DNA of 59,588 nt from Isotricha intestinalis. Taxonomy: Eukaryota > Ciliophora > Litostomatea > Vestibuliferida > Isotrichidae. Below the pieces are notes generated by a model. It did no database searches, was not told the origin of the DNA, and saw only the letters and a list, made by a program, of their open reading frames with translations. The stretch spans positions 1 to 59,588 of the forward strand of contig JAJJLU010003529.1 of the NCBI GenBank assembly GCA_023807065.1, in the 5' to 3' direction. Positions 29,307 through 39,850 of the stretch are shown here, piece after piece; positions within the stretch are counted from its first letter, which is position 1, and every line of letters starts with the position of its first letter. The position numbers and the translations under genes were made by a program.

Positions 29307-30425
29307 ATGAATCATTATCAAATAGAAACAAATATTTTACCTCAACAAGCTAGAATATTACTTAAAAAAAATTGGGAATATTATCAAAAAATAAATAAAG
29401 AAAATCAAAAAAAAAGAAAAATCCTTCAAGAAAATAAATATATAACTTATGATAATAAAACTAAGCAATTTATTCCAATAAAAAAATATGATATATGTAC
29501 AACAGAAGAAACTTCTTTAAATTCAAGAAAATTAAACGAAAGTAAAAATAATATTACAGTTAGAAAGGTTAATTCAAAAATAAAAAAAGAAATATTTAAT
29601 TTATCAAAAAATAAAACATCTAAAAAAAAAAATGAAAAAAAGAAACATTTAAACTCATCAAAACTTAATGTTTTAGATTATTCAAAATTCCAAAATTTAT
29701 CTCAGAAAATAAATGATAATTCAAGAATTAATTATGAAAATATTTCATATGATATTAACAATAGTCAATCAAGATCAAATACAAGAAATAAAAAATTTAT
29801 TAGATTAAATACTCTTCCTTCCTTATATTTTTCGAATGATAACTTTCATCAAAAAAAATCAGAAAGAAATATAAATAAAAATATAAATAATAAATTTATA
29901 GATACCTCCTTAGATAATAATAATAATAATTTAATTAAAGGAAAATTAGTTTTATCTTCATGTTCAAATTTTTATCAAAATAATAATAAAAATAACGTTA
30001 AATTATTAGAAGATATAAGTTTTGATTTAAATCAAACATATGTGAAATTATGGAAAGATAAAAAGAATAATAAAAATTTAAATAATACAAGTATAAATTT
30101 TTCAAATGAATTTAAAGATAGAAATTCTTCATTTAATAATTCAAAAAAAACTATGAAAAGAAGAGAAACAAAAGCTTCATCATGTTATTCAAATACAAAT
30201 ACTTCAAATACTAAAGATGAATACTTACCTGAAAATAAATTTAATAATTATACTTCAGTTGAAGAAATTCATATTGCTTTTGTTGAATTGATTCAAAATC
30301 AAAATAATTTAATTAACAATCAGGAAAATAAAAAAAGTAAAAAAAATTTTAATGAATTTAATAATTCTTATTTTAATGATAATAATAGTTTTAATGTTAT
30401 TTATGTTGAAGAACAAGATTTATAA
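29307..30425 (+). CDS. Uncharacterised basic low-complexity protein
   Basis: The 372-residue protein begins with a conserved-looking segment (QIETNILPQQARILLKKNWE, residues ~5-24) and is otherwise Asn/Lys/Ser-rich and largely disordered. It has a short hydrophobic/acidic end (VEEIHIAFVELIQNQNN, and the final VIYVEEQDL). There is no signal peptide, membrane helix or known motif. The bounded frame, compact spacing and typical codon use support a real gene, but no function can be suggested. Confidence 0.65.
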   Translation: MNHYQIETNILPQQARILLKKNWEYYQKINKENQKKRKILQENKYITYDNKTKQFIPIKKYDICTTEETSLNSRKLNESKNNITVRKVNSKIKKEIFNLSKNKTSKKKNEKKKHLNSSKLNVLDYSKFQNLSQKINDNSRINYENISYDINNSQSRSNTRNKKFIRLNTLPSLYFSNDNFHQKKSERNINKNINNKFIDTSLDNNNNNLIKGKLVLSSCSNFYQNNNKNNVKLLEDISFDLNQTYVKLWKDKKNNKNLNNTSINFSNEFKDRNSSFNNSKKTMKRRETKASSCYSNTNTSNTKDEYLPENKFNNYTSVEEIHIAFVELIQNQNNLINNQENKKSKKNFNEFNNSYFNDNNSFNVIYVEEQDL

Positions 30426-30614
30426 TTATTAATGTATTATTATATTAAAAATGCGATTTCTTAATTTTATGATAATTTTTAAATAATTAATTTGTTGAAA
30501 TTTTTTTATTTAAAATAAATAAATAAATATAAATAAAATTTTTTAAATGAAATTATTAATATTATTAATTTATATTCACAATAAAAAACTTTATACATTT
30601 AAAACAAAAGATTT

Positions 30615-33600
30615 TTATTTTTTTATCAATTCTAATAAATTACCTTTAATATTATTATTTCTATTAGAAAAAGTTTTTTCATCACTTAAACTTCTAAAAT
30701 TAAAAGGTTCTTTAAAAATTAATTTTTCTGATAAAATTTTATGATATTGCATTTTACTTTTTCTAAAATAATTTAAACTATCTACAAAAACTTTAATTCT
30801 TTCAGCTTTATTTTGTCTTTTTGCAATTTCAATATTTTCAATTTGATGATCAATTAAAAAAAAAATTTCTTTATTATATTCTTCTTCAGATAAATTTTTT
30901 AATTTTTTAATATTTTCAAGTAATTTATTCATTGAATTTTTATTATCATTTTTATTTTCTGTTTCACTTCTTGAAGTTGCTTTCTTTATAGGTAAAGGAA
31001 CTCCTTCTTCTAAATTATTATTTAAACTATCATCTAATTTTTTTTTTAATGTATTTAATTTTATTAATTTTTTCATATTTATTGGTGTTTTTATATATTG
31101 TGTTTTATTATATTTTTTTTCTTCTTTTTTTTTTTCTTCTTTTTTTTCTTCTTCTTTTTCTTTATTATTATCTTTTAAATTGTTATAATTATTATAATAC
31201 ATCAAACTATTTTTTTTCTTTGATATTGGTTTTTTTTCTTTTTCTTTTTTAGTAATAAGATTATTTTGATTTTCTTCTACATTTAATCCATTTTTTACTA
31301 AAGAAGAAAATTCATTTTTTAAGTCTAAATTATAATTATTTTCTTTTTTTTTATTAAAATAATCTTTTCCTTTATAAATTAAAAAATTTTCATTTCCAAC
31401 TTTAGTATAATTTATTTGACGTAAATTTGAATCATTATTATTATTATTTTTTATTTCTTTAATTTTCCATTCAAAATAAGTATCATTATTATTATTATTA
31501 TTTATTTCATTTTCTTCAAAAGATGAAGGTTTTAAACTTAATTTTTGAATTTTATCTTTTTCTCTTAATAAATTAATTATTTTTGAATCTGCTTTTGATT
31601 TTGTTGTTTTTTGGATTGTTAAATTATTTTTTAAATCATTTTCTATTTTATTTATTTTTTCATTATAATAATAATTTTTATTTCTTTCTATTGAAATTTC
31701 TTCTTTTTCTTTTTCTTCTTTTTCTATATTGTTTAAAATAGTAGTTTTTGAATTTGTTTGTGTTAAAAATTGTTTTTTTATTTTAATTTCATTATCAATA
31801 TTTTCATTTATATTTTGTATATTTTTTTCTTCTTCATTTTCATTATCATTATCTTTATCATTTTCATTATCTTTTACTTTTTTCTTTTCTTTACTTTTTA
31901 ATTTTTTATTTTTAATTTTTTTTATAAGTTTAATAGAACCTAAAGAAGTTTTTATTTTTCGATTTAAGTTCAAATTATTTTTTAAATTATTTTTTCTAGA
32001 AGTTAAAGCATTTGATTTAATTAAATGTTTTCTATCACCTGAATCAATATTATTTAATGGAATTTTAATATTTCTTTTTAAAGATTTTTTACTTCTTAAT
32101 TTTTCATTTGATAATTTTATATTATGTAAATTATTCATAATTTTTTCTTTTTCATTTTCATTTTCTTTTCCTTCAATATCACTACTTGATAAAGAATTAG
32201 ATATATTATTTTCATTTTCATATATTTCAGTTTTAATTAAATTATTTTCTTCTTGTTTTTCTTTTATTTTTCCTATTTTATTTTCCCATTCTTTTTTATT
32301 CAAAGATTCATATTCAATTGTATTATTATTTGAATTTTTACTTGAATTAATTGTTCTTTCATTTAAATTATTTTGACTAAAATTTCCTTTTCTATCAATT
32401 AATTTATCTAAATAATGATGATTGTTATTATTATAATCTTTTATACTATCAATATTATTATTTTTGTTGTTTTCATAATTATTTTTATTTATATTTTTCA
32501 ATCCAACAATTATTTCTTTTCCTTCTTTATTAAAATATTTAATTTCTTTATTGTTTAAATCTAAATTTGATATTTCATTTCCTTTCTCATCAAATAAAAT
32601 TATAGATTTATCATCTTCAATTTTATTTCCATTCTTATCATAATATTCAATTTGTATATTATTATGTTTTTGAGAAAATCTTTTATTTCTATTAATATTA
32701 ATATGAGAGGTATGTGCTTTAGAAAAATATTTATTATTTCTATTATTTACTAAACTACTTAAACTTAATTTATCTGAATCAGAATCATGAAAATTATCGT
32801 AATAATTATTTTTTATATAAATTAATTTTTCTTCTTCTTGTTCATTATCATTTAAAGAATTTATATAATTTTCATTATTTGAACTTAATTGTATTTTAGG
32901 ATTTTGAAAATATTGAATTGAATGATTATTATTCTTTGGGGTTATATTACCTTTTTTTCCAAAATTTAAAAATTTTAAATATTCATTTTTAAAATTTTCT
33001 GTAAAAGTATTTTCATTATTATTATTTGTTCTAAATTTAACTATTCCTTGTTTAATCTTATATTTTAAAATATCGATTTCTTTTTGAACTATATTATTTA
33101 TTTGATCTAGATTTATAGAAAGATTTTTGTTTATTTTATTTTTTATAATATTATCAATTTTCATTAATAATATTTTAACAAATTTATTTTGAACAACACA
33201 ATCTGGAGGAACAATTCTACAATTTTTTAATTTTATTTTATTAATAATATAATTACTTATTAAATTTCTTTCTTTTTTTCCTATTTTTTTAGAAAGAGAA
33301 TAAAAGAAAATTAATTTAAGATATAATTCTTGATTTAATTCATTTTCATTATATAAATAATCTGAATTAATAAAATTTATTAATGACATATCACTATATA
33401 TTTTTTTATGTACATTATTTGGAAAAAATAAAAAATTAACGTTAGAAGATTTTTGATTCTTTTTATTTAATTTTAAATTGTGAATTTCTTTTAAATATTT
33501 ACCAACAACTGGGAAAGAACTTTCATTTATTGAAGGTAAAATTCCTTTATAATTCATTTCTTGAATTATTTCTTTAATATTATTTTGAGTTGTATTTAAT

Positions 33601-33758
33601 GAAAGATGAGGTGTAAATTCAGCTGAAGAAAAAAATTTTCTTTTTGGAAATGTTTTCTTATATTTTTCTGTTGGATATACTTCAAAAATATTTTCTTCTG
33701 GTTTAATTGCTTTTAAAGATATTTTACTTTGAGAAAATGATATAAAGTCAGATTTCAT
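30615..33758 (-). CDS. Uncharacterised large charged protein with a short internal repeat
   Basis: The 1,047-residue protein has an N-terminal globular part (residues ~1-250, including KNCRIVPPDCVVQNKFVKIL), a long disordered Asn/Lys/Glu-rich middle and a helical C-terminus (about 960-1045: LSEEEYNKEIFFLIDHQIEN). Near residues 370-415 three similar units follow each other: YYDKNGNKI, LFDEKGNEI and YFNKEGKEI. Short repeats of this type occur in unrelated proteins and here may be a small beta-hairpin array. There is no signal peptide or TM helix. It is convergent with the 372-aa gene, with a 189-bp gap. Confidence 0.75.
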   Translation of the reverse strand: MKSDFISFSQSKISLKAIKPEENIFEVYPTEKYKKTFPKRKFFSSAEFTPHLSLNTTQNNIKEIIQEMNYKGILPSINESSFPVVGKYLKEIHNLKLNKKNQKSSNVNFLFFPNNVHKKIYSDMSLINFINSDYLYNENELNQELYLKLIFFYSLSKKIGKKERNLISNYIINKIKLKNCRIVPPDCVVQNKFVKILLMKIDNIIKNKINKNLSINLDQINNIVQKEIDILKYKIKQGIVKFRTNNNNENTFTENFKNEYLKFLNFGKKGNITPKNNNHSIQYFQNPKIQLSSNNENYINSLNDNEQEEEKLIYIKNNYYDNFHDSDSDKLSLSSLVNNRNNKYFSKAHTSHININRNKRFSQKHNNIQIEYYDKNGNKIEDDKSIILFDEKGNEISNLDLNNKEIKYFNKEGKEIIVGLKNINKNNYENNKNNNIDSIKDYNNNNHHYLDKLIDRKGNFSQNNLNERTINSSKNSNNNTIEYESLNKKEWENKIGKIKEKQEENNLIKTEIYENENNISNSLSSSDIEGKENENEKEKIMNNLHNIKLSNEKLRSKKSLKRNIKIPLNNIDSGDRKHLIKSNALTSRKNNLKNNLNLNRKIKTSLGSIKLIKKIKNKKLKSKEKKKVKDNENDKDNDNENEEEKNIQNINENIDNEIKIKKQFLTQTNSKTTILNNIEKEEKEKEEISIERNKNYYYNEKINKIENDLKNNLTIQKTTKSKADSKIINLLREKDKIQKLSLKPSSFEENEINNNNNNDTYFEWKIKEIKNNNNNDSNLRQINYTKVGNENFLIYKGKDYFNKKKENNYNLDLKNEFSSLVKNGLNVEENQNNLITKKEKEKKPISKKKNSLMYYNNYNNLKDNNKEKEEEKKEEKKKEEKKYNKTQYIKTPINMKKLIKLNTLKKKLDDSLNNNLEEGVPLPIKKATSRSETENKNDNKNSMNKLLENIKKLKNLSEEEYNKEIFFLIDHQIENIEIAKRQNKAERIKVFVDSLNYFRKSKMQYHKILSEKLIFKEPFNFRSLSDEKTFSNRNNNIKGNLLELIKK

Positions 33759-34057
33759 TTATTTAATAATCTTTTTACTTCGATAATTAAATTTAAATTT
33801 ATTATCTTATTTTCCTTTTTAATTGAAATAATATTAATTTTTAATTATTAATTTAAATACAATTATGTTTCAAATATTATTATTTAAATAAATTATTTAT
33901 ATTATCATTACATTAAAATAAATTTTTTTTATTTAAATTTGGCTTTATGATTTGAAAAAGTCAAAATTAATATTAGAATAATATTAATAATGATTATTTT
34001 AATTTTTCCTGAAGTTTCTTTTAATTTTTTACTATAATATATTTCGTAAATATTATA
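33759..34057. other. Short spacer, nothing recognised
   Basis: About 300 bp separate two minus-strand genes. The DNA is almost pure A/T with no hairpin or coding-like frame. It must hold the promoter of the 1,047-aa gene and the 3' end of the C2-domain gene. Confidence 0.5.
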
Positions 34058-35749
34058 CTATTTCTTTGTTGTTTTTTCATTTACTTTAGATTTAATTGAA
34101 TCAAAATTAGTTTTAACATTTATAATTTTTTCATGATTAAAATTATGAGGAATAACATGTGATTCAAAAATTTTTTTATTAATTTTTGAATTTGAAACAA
34201 TATTAATGTTTGATTTACTTAAATTATTTAATGAAGGACTTTTTATTGAAGATCTTAAAATTTGTCTTTTTCCATTATTTATATTATTATTTAATAAATT
34301 TGATCTTGAAGAAGAAGTTTTTATTTTTATTAATTTACTATTATCAATATTACTTTCTTTTTTTAAATTTAATTTCTTCGAATTATTATTTAACAGAATT
34401 TCTAAATCAAGTGAATTTTTATTATTTTTCTTTTTGATTTGTCCCTCATAAATAATTTTTGTTGAAGGTGAATGATATTTATTAATAATGCTTTCATTAC
34501 TATAAATTGAAGTAAAATTAGTTGAATTTAAATGTTTTGAAGTTAAATATTCATATTTTAATTTTTTTGAATTTATGATAGGTTTATCAATTAAATCTAC
34601 ATTAATTGAAATATTTGGATAATTATTATTATTATGTTTTGAATATTTTTTAATATATTTTTCAATAATAATTTTATTCTTCAAATTATTAAATGTTAAC
34701 TCAGTTGTATTCATAATATAAGAAGAATTTAAATCATAAAAAACTTGATTATTAAAACTATTTATTTCTTTATTTAATTCATTTCTATATAATTCCTTTT
34801 CAAATTTAATTAATTTCTCATTTAAATAAATATTTTTAGTTTCATAATTTTTTTTATTTTTCTCCAATTTCTTAATATTACTTTTTAACTTATCACTTTC
34901 TTTTTTTAAAATATGATTTTTTCTTCCAAGAGATTCATCTCTTTCTTTAAATTCTTTAAAATTATTTTCTAAATTTTTTTGTTTTTCCAAAATTTCATCT
35001 GCTTTATCAGAAATAGCTTTATTAATATCAATAATAGAAATATTATTAGTATTAATATTATTATTATTCTCATCATCATTATTATTAATTTCATTGCAAT
35101 CACTATAATAACTATCACTATTACTTATTGTAATACTACTACTTTCATTTTCTGTTATAGAAATTAATTGATTTTGATTTGTTATGTTTTTAAATATTGA
35201 AAAAGAATTTAAATTCATCATTGATTTATTTTCTGATTGTCTTTGAGTTAAAGGATTTATATTGAAAGATAAATTTAAATTCTTTTTATTAAAAAAATCA
35301 TAAGCACTTTCTATTTTATAAGATTTATTTATTTGATTCATTGAATTATTTTGATGAAGTGAAATTTTAAAATCTATAGATAATAAAATTTTAATTATTA
35401 TTTCATCGTTATTATCTTTTAAAAAATACCATTGCTTTTGATTATTTTTATTTGATAAATTAAAAGGTATTGTAACTTTACCAAAATAATTTCTGATAAC
35501 AAACATTGTTTTTGTATATGCGTTTATTGATATTGTTTGATTAATCATTGATTTTGAAGATATGTTAAAATAAAAAGTCTCTTCATGAAATATTAATGAT
35601 GATTTTGTTATTTTTTCTGTTTCTAATGACGATTGATCATTATATTTTATTGATAAAATATATGGTAAATAATTATCTGAATTCCTACAAATTTTTGATT
35701 GATATAATGTTATGGCAATATAATTTTTAGTGTTTTTATCTGATGACAT
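34058..35749 (-). CDS. C2-domain-like coiled-coil protein
   Basis: The 563-residue protein starts with a likely C2 fold (about 8-125). YIAITLYQSKICRNSDNYLP opens it, then YILSIKY; later FHEETFYFNISS, QTISINAY and FGKVTIPFNL fit the alternating strands of a membrane-binding C2 domain. The canonical calcium-binding aspartates are not obvious, so it may be a calcium-independent membrane or protein-binding version. Residues ~245-330 are a long, unbroken coiled coil (DKADEILEKQKNLENNFKEF onward), and the last ~230 residues are basic and disordered. An N-terminal C2 with a coiled coil is common in basal-body and transition-zone proteins of ciliated cells, but no such family can be named here. Confidence 0.75.
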   Translation of the reverse strand: MSSDKNTKNYIAITLYQSKICRNSDNYLPYILSIKYNDQSSLETEKITKSSLIFHEETFYFNISSKSMINQTISINAYTKTMFVIRNYFGKVTIPFNLSNKNNQKQWYFLKDNNDEIIIKILLSIDFKISLHQNNSMNQINKSYKIESAYDFFNKKNLNLSFNINPLTQRQSENKSMMNLNSFSIFKNITNQNQLISITENESSSITISNSDSYYSDCNEINNNDDENNNNINTNNISIIDINKAISDKADEILEKQKNLENNFKEFKERDESLGRKNHILKKESDKLKSNIKKLEKNKKNYETKNIYLNEKLIKFEKELYRNELNKEINSFNNQVFYDLNSSYIMNTTELTFNNLKNKIIIEKYIKKYSKHNNNNYPNISINVDLIDKPIINSKKLKYEYLTSKHLNSTNFTSIYSNESIINKYHSPSTKIIYEGQIKKKNNKNSLDLEILLNNNSKKLNLKKESNIDNSKLIKIKTSSSRSNLLNNNINNGKRQILRSSIKSPSLNNLSKSNINIVSNSKINKKIFESHVIPHNFNHEKIINVKTNFDSIKSKVNEKTTKK

Positions 35750-35950
35750 TTTATTTTTTTTTTAATTTTTTTTGATAGGAAATTTATAAACGTTGAAAAA
35801 ACTATTTTTTTAAATTATTTATTATAATATAATTATACATTTTAAAATATATAAATATATATATAAACTAAAATAAATTTTTATTGAATTGTTAATTTCA
35901 TTTTATTTCCATTAAATTGAATTTGTTTTAATTTAGTAACATGAAATATT

Positions 35951-37540
35951 TTAGTATCCATTTGTGATTTCTTCATTTTTTTTTAAAGGAATTAATTTTT
36001 TCAATCCCAATATAGATTCCTTTAATTCATTAGGAAAATATCTAACATCTTCTTTTTTTCTATACATAATTTCTTCTTCAAAATGAACAACACTATCGTT
36101 ACTATTTTTATGATTATTAATATTAAGATTATTATTATTATTATATAAATGTTTATTATTATCATTATTAATATGATTATTATCATTATTATCACTAATA
36201 TTATTATCACTGTTTATAGTATAATTCCCTTTATTTATAAAAGAAAGTTGATTTCCATCATCTTCTTCTTCTTCTTCTTCTTCAATTTTAAATTTTTCAA
36301 TAGCAGCTTCTTTATAATAATCTAATTTAACATATAATTTATTAGCTTCTCTCAAATCTTCATAATCAAAAATTCTCATTAAATAATAAGCTAAACAAAT
36401 TAATTCATTATCTCTTTCAGAATCATAATAAGGTAAAATAGGCATTCCATTATTTAATTGATAAGTGAAAGAAACTACACTATTATCAATGATAATAATA
36501 TTTTTTAAATCAATATTTTTAAACACACTTAAGTCTTTAATATAAATTTCTTTACCTTCAAATTTAACAGAAGTACAATTATTTCTATATAATCTATATT
36601 TAAAATATTGATTATTAGGATCCATAAAATTTAAAACAGCATCTGCATAAGTACTATGACTAGCAGTAAAAACAACAATAATATATTTATCTTTAATAAT
36701 ATTTAATGCTTTTTTCCAATTTGGTCTTATATTAATACCAATTAAGCCTTTTTTTCTAGAAGGTAAATTTACTTCAATTTGATATTGACATTTATATATA
36801 TTTGAAGATTGACAATGAACTAAAGTTTCATCTAAATCAAAAATTGTTAATTTTTTATTTTTTAAATTTATTTCATCATCAAAAGGAAAATCACATGGTT
36901 TACATTTATTAATATTTTTTATTTTTTCTATTTCTATCATCATTTCAAAACATTTTTCTGTATATGTATAAAAATTTGTTATATCTTCCATATTTGATAA
37001 TTGCCTTACTTCATCTTCATTAAATTTAAAATGAGATAAATTATTTATTTTATTATATTTATTTATATTTATTGGTGTTGTTTTTTTTTTTGTAAGTTTT
37101 CTTATTAAATTTTTAAAATCTAAATCAGATTTTTTTATATTTCTTTTATTTTCGGAAGTTTTTTTTCTTTCATTTTTTCTACCACATAATTCATTTATAC
37201 TTGAAATTATTGCATTAAAGTTTTCTTCTGTTAAAGGAGAATTTTTTTTATGAAATATTCTTTCTTCAAAATTTTCATTGTTATAATTGATTTGAGAATC
37301 ATCTAAATAATAATCTTTTGATTTTTTATTGATTTTATTTTTATTAATTAATTTTTTTGAATCTCCTGATTTACTTCTTCCACTTTCAATTGCAATTATT
37401 TCTTGATTATCATTATCATTTATATAATTAAAAGATAGTTCATGTGGAGTAAATAATAATTCTCTTATATTTGATTTTGGAGATACTTTTATTTCTGTAA
37501 TATTTGATAATTTTGATGTAGATACTGTTATATTACACAT
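35951..37540 (-). CDS. FCP1/SCP-type (NLI-interacting factor) phosphatase
   Basis: This HAD-superfamily protein phosphatase has 529 residues. The catalytic core lies at about 230-400: motif I FDLDETLVH with nucleophile Asp235 and acid Asp237, GINIRPNWKKAL typical of the family, motif II FTAS (Thr292), Lys335 in YIKDLS, and motif III IIIDNS with Asp352-Asn353. Family members remove phosphates from the RNA polymerase II tail and other phosphoserines. The first ~200 residues are a basic, Ser-rich regulatory region. The tail contains an acidic run (EEEEEEDD, from a TTC/GAA microsatellite at 36262-36283) and Asn/His-rich low complexity. The C-terminus may extend beyond the stop in another frame after an A9 run at about 35975 (see findings). 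Confidence 0.9.
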   Translation of the reverse strand: MCNITVSTSKLSNITEIKVSPKSNIRELLFTPHELSFNYINDNDNQEIIAIESGRSKSGDSKKLINKNKINKKSKDYYLDDSQINYNNENFEERIFHKKNSPLTEENFNAIISSINELCGRKNERKKTSENKRNIKKSDLDFKNLIRKLTKKKTTPININKYNKINNLSHFKFNEDEVRQLSNMEDITNFYTYTEKCFEMMIEIEKIKNINKCKPCDFPFDDEINLKNKKLTIFDLDETLVHCQSSNIYKCQYQIEVNLPSRKKGLIGINIRPNWKKALNIIKDKYIIVVFTASHSTYADAVLNFMDPNNQYFKYRLYRNNCTSVKFEGKEIYIKDLSVFKNIDLKNIIIIDNSVVSFTYQLNNGMPILPYYDSERDNELICLAYYLMRIFDYEDLREANKLYVKLDYYKEAAIEKFKIEEEEEEEDDGNQLSFINKGNYTINSDNNISDNNDNNHINNDNNKHLYNNNNNLNINNHKNSNDSVVHFEEEIMYRKKEDVRYFPNELKESILGLKKLIPLKKNEEITNGY

Positions 37541-38402
37541 TTACTTTTTAAATAATTATTTTCTAACATTTATAAAAATTAATTGTTTTAATTATAAAAA
37601 TATAATTGAAAAATATATTTTTTTGAAATGAAAAAGGTTTTAAATAAATAAAATTTATTTTTATATATAAATTAAAACTTAAAATTTAAATAATCAATAA
37701 TAACTAAAATAAATAAAGAATTAAGATTAGATTATTAATAGATAAAGAAAGGAAATTCAATATAAACAATTTTTGGTTTAAGAAATAATAAGACAATTGA
37801 AAATAATTATATTAATTATATTTTAAAATCAAATATAACAAAAAAAGCTTGAGAGATTGAAAGCAAAATTATTTGATTATCCTCTTGATAATAAAGTTAT
37901 ATTAAATACAGTTCATTATGGACTGATTATATGGATATAGTAATAATATAGTTTTAATATATATATTAATTCAAATTTTTCAAAAAATCATTATTTAGGA
38001 TTTATTATATTTTAAGGATTTAATATTTATAATTTAATAAAAAAATGTTTAATTTAAACCTTTTTATGTTTTATTTAGAATTCAGTTTTTAATATATGAT
38101 AAATTTATATTTAAATTAATTTTTTATTTTATTTTACCATAAATTTATTTAAGAAGTATTATAAAATGTTTTATATTTTTAAATTAAGATAATAATGAAT
38201 TCTTTTCTTCGTTTAAGAAAATTCATTGTTCCATTATGTTGAAATATTTTTCATAACAATTGAAAAATAATTTAGATAATGGAAATAAAAACCGTGATGC
38301 AGGAACCAATAAAAAAATAATTTTTTATTGAGTGTCATGACGCTCGAACATTAAAAAAAAATATAATTTAAATAAAAACAATTTAAATGAATTATTTTTC
38401 AA
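37541..38402. other. Divergent intergenic region with a possible coding remnant
   Basis: The 862-bp gap lies between the phosphatase (minus) and the pepsin-like gene (plus). A 30-codon plus-strand frame at about 37849-37938 reads LERLKAKLFDYPLDNKVILN and continues to a stop. It is unlike random AT DNA and may be a gene remnant. The right end contains an unusual structured, GC-richer patch annotated separately. No tRNA boxes were found. Confidence 0.4.
38292..38350 (+). other. GC-richer patch with a strong hairpin; possible structured RNA or promoter element
   Basis: CAATAAAAAA (38307-38316) pairs perfectly with TTTTTTATTG (38321-38330) across a four-base loop, ATAA. It is followed directly by the near-palindrome GAGTGTCATGACGCTC (38330-38345), which pairs with itself as RNA with one G-U. 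Just before the hairpin lies ACCGTGATGCAGGAACC. The patch ends ~55 bp before the start codon of the pepsin-like gene. Such G/C density outside genes is rare in this window. I could not match it to U1, U2, U4, U5, U6, SRP or tRNA signatures, so the strand and type are open. Confidence 0.4.
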
Positions 38403-39716
38403 ATGTCAAATAATGATATATTTATATTTTTATTAATTATAACTTTTTCAAAACAAGAATTAAGAATTCCTTTTAAAAGACATTATAACGAAGATTTATC
38501 TTTAATAAATCCTAAAGAATTCATTCCAAAAATTCATCAATCTAACATTGAAGTAATATTAGAATTAGGTTCAAATAATCAAAAAATTCCTTTTTATTTA
38601 AGATTTGATCAATATAGTTTTTTTACTTCTGGAAATGAAGCTCAAATTGATAAAAATTTAATTAAATTTAATGAAAAACTTTCTTCAAGTTATAAAAACT
38701 ATTCAACTAAAATTAGCTTTTTTTATCAGCATTTTTTAAATGGTTATAAATCAAATGATATTGTTACATTTAATAATAAGAAAAGTATTAATATGAATTT
38801 TATTTTAGCATCAGAAATAAATATTATTTATAATGAAAGTGGAGTTATTGGATTTAAAAATTATGATAATATGAATGATGAAATGATAAAAGATTATTCT
38901 TTCATTTCACAATTAAAAGAATTAAATATTATTAATTCATTTAATTTTGTTTTTAAATTTTTAGATAAAAATAAAGGAGAAATTATTATTGGAGAAAAAC
39001 CAGATGAATATGATAGTAAATATAATTTTGAAAAATACATTTCAGTAAAAGCTTTAGTAAGTGAAGATAAACAAATTTTTTGGGGATTTTCTTTTAATAA
39101 AATTTCTCAAATTTTAAAAAATGGAAAAACTAATGTTATAAAAGATTCTAAATTATTATATTTAAAAATTGAAATTGATGGTATTATTGGACCTAATGAA
39201 TATGAAGATTTATTACTTAATGATTTTAATAAACTAATTAATGAGGGAAAATGCTTTAAAGAAAATACAAATTCTTATAGATATTATTATTGTAATAATA
39301 ATGTTAATATGGATTTTATTGGTAATTTACAATTCGAACATTTAGATTTAAAAACTAATTTTACTTTTAATAAAGAAGAATTAATATTTAAATCAAAAGA
39401 TGGTTTCCAACATTTTATGGTTGTATTTCAAAATGATATTAAAAATATTAATTGGGTTTTTGGAAAATTATTTTTAGAAAAATATTTATTGGTTTTTAAT
39501 TTAGAAAGTAAAACTATAGGATATTATATTAGAAGTGAAAAAGGAATCTCTAAATCATTTATATTTATTATTTTTTTAATATTAATAATTATTTTTTTAG
39601 GAATCTTATTATATTATTTTATTAAAAAAATACCAAGAAAGAAAAGAATTTATGAATTAGAAAATAATTATGATTATATTACTCAAGATAAAACACAACA
39701 TCTTTTTCGAAGTTAA
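38403..39716 (+). CDS. Membrane-anchored pepsin-fold protein, altered active site (copy 1)
   Basis: A 437-residue protein with an N-terminal signal (SNNDIFIFLLIITFSKQ), a luminal pepsin-like (A1) fold, a C-terminal helix (about 383-409, FIFIIFLILIIIFLGILLYY) and a short basic cytoplasmic tail. Family landmarks are VILELGSNNQKIPFYLRFD in place of the first active loop, GVIGF, GEIIIGEKPDEYD, IFWGFSFNKI, and near the end WVFGKLFLEKYLLVFNLESK, the usual W-x-(L/F)-G-x-x-F-L motif. The two DTGS/DTGT loops read FDQYS and IDGII: an Asp remains at each site, but the Thr-Gly-Ser/Thr partners are gone, so peptidase activity is unlikely. A similar gene follows 134 bp downstream on the same strand, so they are tandem duplicates. 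Confidence 0.85.
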   Translation: MSNNDIFIFLLIITFSKQELRIPFKRHYNEDLSLINPKEFIPKIHQSNIEVILELGSNNQKIPFYLRFDQYSFFTSGNEAQIDKNLIKFNEKLSSSYKNYSTKISFFYQHFLNGYKSNDIVTFNNKKSINMNFILASEINIIYNESGVIGFKNYDNMNDEMIKDYSFISQLKELNIINSFNFVFKFLDKNKGEIIIGEKPDEYDSKYNFEKYISVKALVSEDKQIFWGFSFNKISQILKNGKTNVIKDSKLLYLKIEIDGIIGPNEYEDLLLNDFNKLINEGKCFKENTNSYRYYYCNNNVNMDFIGNLQFEHLDLKTNFTFNKEELIFKSKDGFQHFMVVFQNDIKNINWVFGKLFLEKYLLVFNLESKTIGYYIRSEKGISKSFIFIIFLILIIIFLGILLYYFIKKIPRKKRIYELENNYDYITQDKTQHLFRS

Positions 39717-39850
39717 TATTTAATTATTTATTTTAATTAAATAATTATAATAAAAAATTCATTAATACAATTTTTTCTTTTATTTTAAAACAATTAAATA
39801 TTTTTTATAAAATTAATAAAATTTTTTTATTAAGTAAATTCTATATTTGT

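Noticed and set aside
31729..32376. 215-codon Phe/Leu/Ser-rich plus-strand frame
   Set aside because: It is the antisense of the charged 1,047-aa protein; Lys/Glu codons read backwards give Phe/Leu/Ser.
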